Assembly (NCBI GenBank): GCA_002403305.1
Contig: DHHM01000013.1
Coordinates: 283,267-347,266, forward strand
DNA from: Bacteroidales bacterium UBA4772
GTDB taxonomy: Bacteria > Bacteroidota > Bacteroidia > Bacteroidales > VadinHA17
Direction: 5' to 3'
DNA: 64,000 nucleotides
This document shows positions 16,614-24,419 of this stretch, one piece after another. The stretch's first letter is position 1; the number at the start of each line of letters is the position of its first letter. A program made the translations under genes and the position numbers. The notes under the pieces are model-generated. The model was not told where the DNA came from. It saw only the letters and a list, made by a program, of their open reading frames with translations, and searched no databases.

Positions 16614-18979
16614 TTAAGATCACTGTCGAAGTTGTAAATCTTACCTTGTTCCGTTTCCATCTCTATCATCCTGTCACCGTATGCCAGCCTTAATGGCGTA
16701 CCGGAGAACGATGTAACCGTAATGACCTCAGCTACTGAATTATGCCATTCTATCCCAACCTCAAAGTTACCCCTGGCCTTAAGCCCGGTGACCTTACCTT
16801 CCGGCCAGGCGTCGGGCAGCGCGGGCAGGATTCGGATCACGCCGTTGTGGCTCTGCAGCATCATCTCCGCAATGCCTGCCGTGCCACCGAAGTTGCCGTC
16901 TATCTGGAACGGAGGATGGGTGTCAAAGAGGTTGGGCAGGGTAGACTTCTCAAGAAGCTGCCTCAGATGCCTGTAGCTTTCATTGCCGTCAAACAGGCGG
17001 GCGTAGAAGTTGATGATCCATGCCCTGCTCCAGCCTGTATGACCGCCGCCGTATTCAAGACGCCGCTCCAGCGTACGGCGCGCGGCAGCAAACAGCTCAG
17101 CTGTCTCCGGGGTGATCTGAGTGCCCGGATGGAGTGCAAAGAGGTGCGACATGTGCCGGTGACCCGGCTCGGCCTCCTCATACTCTTCGATCCACTCCAT
17201 GATGGTGCCGTTTGATGCCACCATGTCCGGAGGAACCCTGTCAAGGATGAACTGCAGTGAATCGGCCCACTCACGGTCAACGCCAAGTATATCTGCAGCT
17301 TTACGGCAATTTCCCAGCAGTTCGCGTATGATCTGGTTGTCCATCGTTGGTCCGTAGGTGAGCTTGAACTCCCTGCCCGAGACCGGATCAATGTAACTGT
17401 TTTCCGGTGAGTAGGAGGGGACTGTCACCAGCCTGCCCTGTTTATCCTCAACAAGAAAACCGGATATAAACTCTGCGGCGCCCTTCATCACTGGGTAGGC
17501 CCTCTCGCGAAGATAAACCGTATCATTCGTAAATTCATAGTGTTCCCATAAAGGCAGGGTCATCCAGGCACCTCCCAGCGGGAACATACCCCAATAGACG
17601 CCGTCAAGCACTGCCGTCTTGCCGAAGGGGTCTGTTGTGTGATGCAAGGTCCACCCCTTCGCACCGTACATCTCACGGGCGGTGACGCTGCCTGGGACCG
17701 TAAGCTCCTCAATGAACCTGGTCAGCGGCATCACGGTTTCTCCCAGGTTGCAGACCTCCGCCGGCCAGTAGTTCATCTGCAGGTTTATGTTGGTGTGGTA
17801 GTCCGAGTTCCACGGGGCAAGCATATCCTTGTTCCATATGCCCTGCAGGTTGGCCGGCAACTGTGCCGGCTGGCGCGATGACCCCATCAGCAGGTACCTG
17901 CCATACTGAAAATATGTGGTTATAAGGCCCGGATCATCACCTCCTGCCCGGAATCTCCTCAGACGCTCATCAGTGGGTATGGTGTCAGCAGCAGGGTCAC
18001 CGCCGAGCGACAGGCTCACACGGTTGAATTTTTCCGAATGCTCCCCGATGTGTGATTCTCTCAGAAGCTTGAACGATTTCCATGATGCGGCGCTGATGGC
18101 TTCCATGCATCGCTTTCGAGGGTCGATGGAACGGTCAAGGTCGAGATGGTCAATGTTGTAATCTGTGCATGCATTGAAAAAGAGCACCATCTCACTGCCG
18201 CCAGAGTATTTTAGAACTGAGTCTGCAGGGGTAAGGGTTCCATCACAGCTCATCACCATCAGTGAGGCGAAGAATTTCATGTGCTCTCCTGCCGGTCCCT
18301 TTGATGGGTCCTCTGCATCAATAACCTGTCCCTCCATGTCTATGCGGTTCTCCGTCACCGTGATGACAGCGTCCTGCGGGCGGGAGAGCGACAGAGACAT
18401 ATCAAGGCCTCCCTTACGCTGCGACTTCATTGAGATGACCATGATATCATCGGGAGCCGAGGCATAGACCTCATATTCGATCCGGCCGCCGTCCCTGAGG
18501 TAGCTGACACTGGCAATTCCTCTCTCCGGATCCAGCTCGCGGCGATAATCCGTTACCATACCGGCCGTATCTGCAAAACGAAAGTATATGTTGCCCAGTG
18601 TCTGGTATGACCTTGTCTTTCCCGGAATGCCTGCCAGGTGCTTCTCGGCCAGATCATAGGCCTCAGGAATGTTCCCGTCAAGGATCAGTTTCCTGATCCT
18701 GGGCAGGTTCTCCAGCGCACCGGGATTATTGTTTGGCACATTAATGCCTCCCCATAACGACTCCTCATTCACCTGGAGCCTTTCAACAGAGGGGTTGCCA
18801 AAGAGCATTGCCCCGAGACGGCCGTTGCCTACGGGCAGAGCTTCGGTCCACTCCCCGGCGGGTGTGTCATACCATAGCGTATACTCACTGCCGGACTTCT
18901 GATGCCGGCCGCATCCCGAAAGGGTTAGCACGATTACCGAAAGAGCCAGGAGGGCTTTCCGGCTTTCACTTCTCGTCAT
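16601..18979 (-). CDS. GH95 alpha-L-fucosidase, lipoprotein
   Basis: A 792-residue glycoside hydrolase family 95 enzyme, inverting 1,2-alpha-L-fucosidase type. The N-terminus has a lipoprotein signal ending LTLSGC (C23). The N-terminal beta domain starts WTEALPVGNGRLGAMLFG and LQVNEESLWGG, hallmark motifs of GH95. In the barrel, HTNINLQMNYW (N397, N399) corresponds to the Asn pair that activates water in characterised enzymes. YSPENSY, EPGHRHMSHLF and PPFQIDGNFGGTAGI complete the active-site set. It probably removes terminal fucose from host, algal or plant glycans at the cell surface. Its start overlaps the 3' end of the coiled-coil gene by 14 bases. Confidence 0.9.
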   Translation of the reverse strand: MTRSESRKALLALSVIVLTLSGCGRHQKSGSEYTLWYDTPAGEWTEALPVGNGRLGAMLFGNPSVERLQVNEESLWGGINVPNNNPGALENLPRIRKLILDGNIPEAYDLAEKHLAGIPGKTRSYQTLGNIYFRFADTAGMVTDYRRELDPERGIASVSYLRDGGRIEYEVYASAPDDIMVISMKSQRKGGLDMSLSLSRPQDAVITVTENRIDMEGQVIDAEDPSKGPAGEHMKFFASLMVMSCDGTLTPADSVLKYSGGSEMVLFFNACTDYNIDHLDLDRSIDPRKRCMEAISAASWKSFKLLRESHIGEHSEKFNRVSLSLGGDPAADTIPTDERLRRFRAGGDDPGLITTYFQYGRYLLMGSSRQPAQLPANLQGIWNKDMLAPWNSDYHTNINLQMNYWPAEVCNLGETVMPLTRFIEELTVPGSVTAREMYGAKGWTLHHTTDPFGKTAVLDGVYWGMFPLGGAWMTLPLWEHYEFTNDTVYLRERAYPVMKGAAEFISGFLVEDKQGRLVTVPSYSPENSYIDPVSGREFKLTYGPTMDNQIIRELLGNCRKAADILGVDREWADSLQFILDRVPPDMVASNGTIMEWIEEYEEAEPGHRHMSHLFALHPGTQITPETAELFAAARRTLERRLEYGGGHTGWSRAWIINFYARLFDGNESYRHLRQLLEKSTLPNLFDTHPPFQIDGNFGGTAGIAEMMLQSHNGVIRILPALPDAWPEGKVTGLKARGNFEVGIEWHNSVAEVITVTSFSGTPLRLAYGDRMIEMETEQGKIYNFDSDLKWTK

Positions 18980-19820
18980 GTGTCTTCAGCGTTTTCTGCT
19001 CCTGCAGTCTGTCGATCTTTATCTCCTCAATAGGTACAAACGTTTTGTCTGCACGCTCAGCAATATGAATGTTGCTACAGATACCCTTGAACATGATCTT
19101 GATGGTGTTCTCAACATTTTCTCTGATAGGTTCCATGATCCAGGCAAACTCCTCGGGCCCGCTCTCCAGCGAACGCTCCGTCTGAAGCCTGATCTCCTCC
19201 TTAAGTTTCTCTGCCCTGTCTGCCAGGTCATCGCTGGTCATCCATCTCTTTGTGGCCAGTGGAAGCTGCCGCCGGTACTCAAGCGTCTCAAAAAACTCCC
19301 ATTCCAGCTTCCTGTTGCCGAAGGAGAGAAACCTTGGATTGATGTTGGCAACAACGAGCTCATCACTCTCAGGTATATATTTAAACCTCAGCTCCTTCAG
19401 GTCGATACCGTATTTTGCCTTCAGCGATACACTCAGGCTCCCGATAAACCTGATCTCCCTGTCAGCCGTCTGTTCCAGCTTATTTATGGTGCGCTTGAAC
19501 CTGGTGTCAATCTCAAAGAGATTCATCTCAAGGATGCTCTTGATCTGAGTTATCTGAAAATGCCTCTCCTTCAGGAAAGCATTCTCTTCGATCAGCTTCT
19601 CATTAATCTTAACAAGATTCTGGTTCTTCTCCTCCAGTCTGCTGATGTTGTCTTCAAATTTCGAGACTTTAACGTTGAGCTGTATGAGCTGCTGTATGCC
19701 AAAGACAATGAGCCCGGCAGCAAGAAATCCCGCGCCCCACAAAAGAAGCTTGTTCGCAAAAAGTATGATGGCAACCGCCAGCAAGACTATCACCAGGATG
19801 TAACTCTTCAGGTTGCTCAT
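18966..19820 (-). CDS. Coiled-coil membrane-anchored hypothetical protein
   Basis: About 284 residues from the ATG at 19820 (a GAGGAG stretch lies upstream; an alternative ATG is at 19841). Two adjacent hydrophobic segments (SYILVIVLLAVAIILFANK and LLLWGAGFLAAGLIVFG) form a hairpin anchor. A long heptad-rich coiled coil follows (about 55-130, for example SRLEEKNQNLVKINEKLIEE), then a mixed globular region and a charged C-terminus. No catalytic motif is seen. Similar proteins are conserved hypotheticals in Bacteroidota. It is the first gene of the unit leading to GH95 and the ICMT-like gene. Function is unknown. Confidence 0.65.
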   Translation of the reverse strand: MSNLKSYILVIVLLAVAIILFANKLLLWGAGFLAAGLIVFGIQQLIQLNVKVSKFEDNISRLEEKNQNLVKINEKLIEENAFLKERHFQITQIKSILEMNLFEIDTRFKRTINKLEQTADREIRFIGSLSVSLKAKYGIDLKELRFKYIPESDELVVANINPRFLSFGNRKLEWEFFETLEYRRQLPLATKRWMTSDDLADRAEKLKEEIRLQTERSLESGPEEFAWIMEPIRENVENTIKIMFKGICSNIHIAERADKTFVPIEEIKIDRLQEQKTLKTHDEK

Positions 19821-19919
19821 TTTGAATATCGATCTCCTCATCAGCTCATTTTTATCCGGAAATATCCACGGTACTTACGCTCTTGTACCAATTCTGCAAA
19901 TATACTCAAAGCTGTTGAA

Positions 19920-21668
19920 TTACTTATTCTTAATGCCGTTACATGCCCTGTGGAAGCCGGTGAAGAATGCCCGTGCATTGCTTCCGAGCGACTGATTCCT
20001 GTACCCCCCCTCCTGTACTACAAGCGTCGGTAGCTTAAGCCCGCCAATCATCTCACCGTTTTGCCCGAAATCATCATGCCCGAAGCTCCACGTGCCGGTG
20101 GGATCACCCCTGGCAGGGTCGAGGCCGAGGGCAACTACCAGGTAGTCAGGCCTGTACCCGGTGATGATCTTCAGTGCTCTCCTGAGTGTCTTTCTGTACT
20201 GCTCTGCCGTCAGCCTTTCAGGTAACGGAAGATTGTGGTTATAACCCAACCCTTCACCTTCTCCTTTCTCCTCCTCAAACCCGGAAAAATAGGGGTAGGC
20301 AAATGAGGGGTGCCCGTGCAGTGAGACAGTAAGAACATCACTTCTCCGGTAAAAGATATTCTGCTGCCCGTTGCCGTGATGATAATCGATGTCGAGAATG
20401 GCAACTCTGCCGTTTTTGCTCATGTGATGGGCTGCAATGGCGCAGTTGTTGAAGTAACAGAAGCCTCCGAAGACCGACCTCTCCGTGTGATGTCCGGGCG
20501 GACGGGTGAGGACATATGCATACCTGGTGCCGGCAAGTATTTCGTCAGCAGCACTCATGGTGCAGTTTACGCCCCAGCGTGCAGCAAGAAAGGCATCCTG
20601 GTTGAGAGGGGTGAAGGTGTCAAAACAGTAATAGCCTGCCCGTACTGATAGCTCCTTTGGAGCCCGTGAGGCATATCTTATCGGGAAGACATAAGGGTAA
20701 ACCGATTCGCCCCTGGGGATGCTCTGGCAAACCTTTTTGAAATAACTGTAGTAGTTGGGGTCATGCACCTCGAGGATATGCCTGTCAGGATACTCCCTGA
20801 TCTTTCCCGTCCTGAACAGCCCGCTCTTGTCAAGTTCCTTCAGGATGCTTTTTACCCTTACGGGCGATTCAACATAGCCTCGCTCCCTGATGTGATGGAT
20901 CGAGTGACGGTCATTGACGGCCAGCCATATCTTCTTACCGGGAAGGTCAGACTGCGCACCGGCATTGCTTTTCCTCCGGCTGTACCGGGGAGGCCTGATA
21001 ATCACCGGATCATCTGTAAAACTGTTAATCACAGTATCGTTGTAAACGGCGCCGGAATAGTCTCCGTACTTCCTTTCCAGTATGGCCCTGACGATCTCAC
21101 GGGCATTCTTGCACGACAGCGGTTCACCTCTCCCAAGTCCGTCAAAGACAAGGTAAGGAGGGCAGTCGTCACCGGGTTTTACGGGCGTTGCGTACAGCGT
21201 GTTGTCTATGGGCCTGGCTCCGAAGCGCTCATAAAAAGCCAGACGCTTGCGGTTCTGCTGGAGTATCTCCGGATCGCTGCACAGCAACGGGTCGTCAGGA
21301 AGGCACTCAAAGAAAAGTCCCGTGGCATCAAGCGAGCCGGCTTCCTCCCTCAGACGGTCATAGAGAGCACCTCCAAACCCTGATGACGGGGTGTCAGGCG
21401 ATGAGGCTATGTAATCAAGATAACAGAACTGAAGATCAGGCATGAAGTGAAGTACAGCACACGCCTTGACAGTCTCATGTATGTCCTCGGCGATGAAGAT
21501 GGAGGTCTGGTACCTGTGCTTCAGCGGATCAACCAGCTGCGAGTCAATTGCATTGATCTTCTCCTCCCGGACATCCGGGAACTGCTTCCTGAGGATCTCC
21601 CGGACAGCCTCGATCTTTCTTACATTAGCCTCATGATAGGGGTTGGTGATTTTTCTTATTCTTATCAT
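19920..21668 (-). CDS. GNAT acetyltransferase-histone deacetylase superfamily fusion
   Basis: A 582-residue cytoplasmic fusion. Residues 1-165 resemble a GNAT acetyltransferase (IFIAEDIHETVKACAVLHF, LDYIASSPDTPSSGFGGAL as acetyl-CoA loop, AFYERFGARPI). Residues 245-582 are a class II-type deacetylase/acetylpolyamine amidohydrolase: RPPGHHTE (H393, H394), LDIDYHHGNG (zinc ligands D428, H430), LGLDPARGDP (third ligand D517) and QEGGY (Y556). All deacetylase residues are intact. An enzyme that could both add and remove acetyl groups, perhaps on polyamines or lysine-like amines, is implied. Which way it works in the cell cannot be read from sequence. It stands alone, with 99 bases before the coiled-coil gene. 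Confidence 0.85.
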   Translation of the reverse strand: MIRIRKITNPYHEANVRKIEAVREILRKQFPDVREEKINAIDSQLVDPLKHRYQTSIFIAEDIHETVKACAVLHFMPDLQFCYLDYIASSPDTPSSGFGGALYDRLREEAGSLDATGLFFECLPDDPLLCSDPEILQQNRKRLAFYERFGARPIDNTLYATPVKPGDDCPPYLVFDGLGRGEPLSCKNAREIVRAILERKYGDYSGAVYNDTVINSFTDDPVIIRPPRYSRRKSNAGAQSDLPGKKIWLAVNDRHSIHHIRERGYVESPVRVKSILKELDKSGLFRTGKIREYPDRHILEVHDPNYYSYFKKVCQSIPRGESVYPYVFPIRYASRAPKELSVRAGYYCFDTFTPLNQDAFLAARWGVNCTMSAADEILAGTRYAYVLTRPPGHHTERSVFGGFCYFNNCAIAAHHMSKNGRVAILDIDYHHGNGQQNIFYRRSDVLTVSLHGHPSFAYPYFSGFEEEKGEGEGLGYNHNLPLPERLTAEQYRKTLRRALKIITGYRPDYLVVALGLDPARGDPTGTWSFGHDDFGQNGEMIGGLKLPTLVVQEGGYRNQSLGSNARAFFTGFHRACNGIKNK

Positions 21669-21734
21669 TTAGTTACCTGAATTTATCTGATGAAACCGGA
21701 CTCAGACTGTGTTTTTGATACCCGTAAAATTCTT

Positions 21735-21872
21735 GCCATCATTCGGCTCGACGGGTGTTAGAACAATGGGCTGTCTGCTGGCTATCATTCGGCCGGACCG
21801 GTGTTATTTCAATATGTTGTCTGCACGCCATCATTCGGCTGGACCGGTGTTGGATACAAAGGCTATCTGCTT
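21735..21872 (-). repeat. Three tandem 46-bp copies of the 3' end of the TolB-like gene
   Basis: Units 21735-21780, 21781-21826 and 21827-21872 are each exactly 46 bp and abut. The last is the gene's own 3' end, encoding KQIAFVSNTGPAE and the stop. The other two lie beyond the stop and keep the core that reads NTGPAE or NTRRAE plus a stop in the same relative position. A worn fourth copy may precede them (21689-21734, sharing TGATAC and the TTCTT end). The period is not a multiple of three, so read-through would not keep frame. Confidence 0.85.
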
Positions 21873-22883
21873 TCCGTCAGGTGACCAGCCAGGGACATTG
21901 ATGGTGCCCTGTCCGCCGTAAAGATAGGCGATTACTTCAGGTGTGCCTCCGCCAGCAGGCATAATAAAGATGATTGATTTATTATCCTCCTCTGCAACGT
22001 GATGGCTGATGCCCAGCATCTTCCCGTCAAATGACAGAACGTGGTCATTGTTGTTGCCGGTGGCAAAGCCTGAGTTAATCAGCTCCGGCTTTCCGGTTGC
22101 AAGGTCAAACCTGTAGAGAAGTCCTTCACTGTTGTAGATCAGGTATTTGCCGTCAGGAGTCCAGTTAGGTGCCTGAATGGAGTTGGGAGCCTGGAAGACT
22201 ACCCTGCGGTGACCGGTCTCCACATCCATGATCTCAAGATTGCTTCCAAGGTAATCGCGGTAAGGCACCAGGCCGGACCATGCCGGTCTTGTTATCCGCA
22301 CATTGGAAAAAACGGCGCTTTCGGTAACGGTGTTGTCATGTGAGCAGACAAACAGGCCGGCATATACCTCCCCGGTCAGCGATGCCTGTCTGACAGCCAC
22401 GGTCTCAAAAGGCCTTCCCCTGACGGCGGCGGAGAAAATGAACAGGTCGCCCTTCCGTTCAAGCTGAATGATGTCCGGGGCGACAACGGAAGACCTGCGC
22501 TCGGCAGTTTCACTACCGCAGGAAAACCGGTATTGCAGCGAGGCCAGCCCGTCGTCGTGAACCGTGCCGCTGACGTGCGGTGAGCCTGTATCAAGGCTCC
22601 GGCGGATCATCCACCCGGCCTTCCGGTGGGCATGACTGCCCTCACCAATGAACCTGACGTCAGCACGCAGGATGAAATCGCCCTTCAGCTTCTTCCAGGC
22701 GAAATGAAACTGATCCTCACCGAACCATATGTTGTCACCTGACCCGGTCAGGAGGTATTCCTGCCTCGCCGTAACGAATTCAGTTGAACCTTTGATCGCG
22801 CATCTTCCAATGTCACCGCTCTCGTCAAAGATGTTTCCTGAGTATTGCTGTGACCACAGGGGGCCTGATACCAACAGTGCCAT
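21831..22883 (-). CDS. Secreted TolB/WD40-like protein with N-terminal concanavalin-like domain; probable frameshift in the signal peptide
   Basis: The 350-residue frame has an N-terminal beta-sandwich region (about 30-195; DUF1349-like text GDFILRADVRFIGEG, AGWMIR) and a C-terminal partial beta-propeller with TolB-type WTPDGKYLIY and WSPDGKQIAFVS blades. Only two or three blades are visible, fewer than a complete propeller. The open frame starts at MALLVSGPLWSQ, a signal-peptide end without its basic start. Upstream bases in the same frame read SLLILIA, and an ATG at 22920 beginning MAIRI is one base out of register, so a single-base indel (real or assembly) between about 22897 and 22917 has probably split the signal peptide. 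Likely role: periplasmic sugar- or protein-binding. Function is uncertain. Confidence 0.65.
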   Translation of the reverse strand: MALLVSGPLWSQQYSGNIFDESGDIGRCAIKGSTEFVTARQEYLLTGSGDNIWFGEDQFHFAWKKLKGDFILRADVRFIGEGSHAHRKAGWMIRRSLDTGSPHVSGTVHDDGLASLQYRFSCGSETAERRSSVVAPDIIQLERKGDLFIFSAAVRGRPFETVAVRQASLTGEVYAGLFVCSHDNTVTESAVFSNVRITRPAWSGLVPYRDYLGSNLEIMDVETGHRRVVFQAPNSIQAPNWTPDGKYLIYNSEGLLYRFDLATGKPELINSGFATGNNNDHVLSFDGKMLGISHHVAEEDNKSIIFIMPAGGGTPEVIAYLYGGQGTINVPGWSPDGKQIAFVSNTGPAE

Positions 22884-23024
22884 CGCTATAAGAATTAGGA
22901 GTGATTATCCTGATTGCCATAATTGACTAATTTGTTTGTTTGCCGCCCACACAATTTATTTTCTCTATACCACAGTCCTTGCCCTATCTCTTGGTAAGAT
23001 CCGGGATCTGTATGACGGGAGATC

Positions 23025-23606
23025 TCATACAAGATCGCAAGCCTCGGGCGGCATCCACTTTGCATCACGCCCTTCCCACTTGATGTTGCAGCCTATGGGA
23101 TTGGTCACCGGCACCATGATCTCCCTGCCGGATGTCAGCTCCTCCAGCACCCTCTCAAGATCATTGACGGTCATGCGTGAGGTGTCACGCGGGGAGTCAA
23201 CGCCCCTGCCTGTATAAACCAGCTCGCGATCACGATTGAAGACATAGAAGTGAGGGGTCTTCAGAGCTCCGTAGGCCTTTACCACCGACTGATCTTTGTC
23301 GTACAGGTATTTCCACGGAAACTTGTGATCCTCCATACGTTTCACCATGTTGGGGAAACTGTCCTCGGGATAGGTGTTCTCACTGTTTGAATTTATTCCT
23401 ACGAATACCACCCCGGCATCACTGAATTTTTCTGCCGTGGCTCTGGTCACCTCGTCGGAGCCGATAACATACGGACAGTGATTACAGGTAAAAAATATTA
23501 CCAGGTATGGGTGATCATCGAAGTCTGACAGGCTGTATTCCCTGCCGTCAGTGGCCGGGAGCCTGAAATCCGGGGCCTTTTGGCCTGGATGAAGTGTGTA
23601 GCTCAT
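23025..23606 (-). CDS. Thioredoxin-fold peroxiredoxin-like protein
   Basis: A 193-residue cytoplasmic protein of the AhpC/TSA-like thioredoxin family. It starts MSYTLHPGQKAPDFRLPATDG, the typical peroxiredoxin entry, and has FFTCNHCPYV with a CxxC active site at about residues 40-43. FVGINSNSENTYPEDSF and YGALKTPHFYVFNRD (cis-Pro loop) follow. The family reduces disulfides or peroxides. Its ATG overlaps the stop of the upstream NAGPA-type gene (ATGA), so the two are coupled. A C-terminal extension ending WMPPEACDLV contains two more cysteines. Confidence 0.8.
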   Translation of the reverse strand: MSYTLHPGQKAPDFRLPATDGREYSLSDFDDHPYLVIFFTCNHCPYVIGSDEVTRATAEKFSDAGVVFVGINSNSENTYPEDSFPNMVKRMEDHKFPWKYLYDKDQSVVKAYGALKTPHFYVFNRDRELVYTGRGVDSPRDTSRMTVNDLERVLEELTSGREIMVPVTNPIGCNIKWEGRDAKWMPPEACDLV

Positions 23607-24250
23607 ATGTGTTGTTTTTTGTCATTTTGATTAAAACCCAGGTATCTTTTTACTGCCCGGACATTGTCAGCGAAATTATAATTTATTGCAGTTATCGTCA
23701 GTCTGTCTCTTACAAAAAGGATGCTCGGCACAGGCCTCTGTATCTCTCCTGAAGGCCTGTTAACCACCCCGTCGGTGCCCTCACCGGCATCTTCCCGCTC
23801 CGGATCCCAGGGAAGGATATCTGCAACTTCACGTGTAGCAGTGAATACACCTGTGGCACGGATTCCGAATTCCCCTTCGTCCGTTACCGCAATGAGACTG
23901 TCATCAACCCTGACATAATGGACGTTGTAACCCTCTCGCATGTTGAAGAATGTGCCGTTGACAGCCGCCAGCACTCCTTCCTGCTGCGCAATTACACTCG
24001 TCGCCATCCTGGAGTCAGGAACGGCAACCCCTAAGTCGAACGCGGCTGCCGAGGTGTCAATATCAACGACATAGATTGCCTGCACAGAACTGAAGAGTGA
24101 GTTATTGGCATACCTGAGGGTGACACCGTCAGACACGCTTTTAGATTGCCAGTCAACTTGTGACTGATCATCGTTGACGGCTCCCGGCTGACCCGGGAGG
24201 AGCAGTGTGGTCAGGGCTAAGACCAAAGTCAGGATGTTCCTTTTCATCAT
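23603..24250 (-). CDS. Truncated phosphodiester glycosidase (NAGPA/DUF2233)-like secreted protein
   Basis: A 215-residue exported protein (signal peptide MMKRNILTLVLALTTLLLPG). Residues 45-115 match the front half of the NAGPA domain: QAIYVVDIDTSAAAFDLGVA and LAAVNGTFFNMREGYNVHYV. The second half, which in the family carries the nPRTAiG-type catalytic motif, is absent. Instead there is an acidic loop (DPEREDAGEGTDG) and a basic end. The gene stops inside the start of the thioredoxin-fold gene. Either the end was lost by deletion or this is a shortened, non-catalytic variant. Intact relatives cleave GlcNAc-phosphodiesters or peptidoglycan-related sugars. Confidence 0.55.
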   Translation of the reverse strand: MMKRNILTLVLALTTLLLPGQPGAVNDDQSQVDWQSKSVSDGVTLRYANNSLFSSVQAIYVVDIDTSAAAFDLGVAVPDSRMATSVIAQQEGVLAAVNGTFFNMREGYNVHYVRVDDSLIAVTDEGEFGIRATGVFTATREVADILPWDPEREDAGEGTDGVVNRPSGEIQRPVPSILFVRDRLTITAINYNFADNVRAVKRYLGFNQNDKKQHI

Positions 24251-24419
24251 AATATAATTTTGATTTTAAGGGTATGATGGAACCACACATAATTGTAAAT
24301 TTTATTTATTCGTGTTTGTGATTGTGGTCAATTATGTGGATTTCATATGGGATTTATTTTTACGGTCCTGCATAGTTTCGTAACTTTAGACAATCGGTTT
24401 CATCAATAAGTCATGTAAT

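Noticed and set aside
19951..20033. Plus-strand frames of 100-350 codons over the coiled-coil and HDAC genes
   Set aside because: They are shadows of minus-strand genes with strong motifs.
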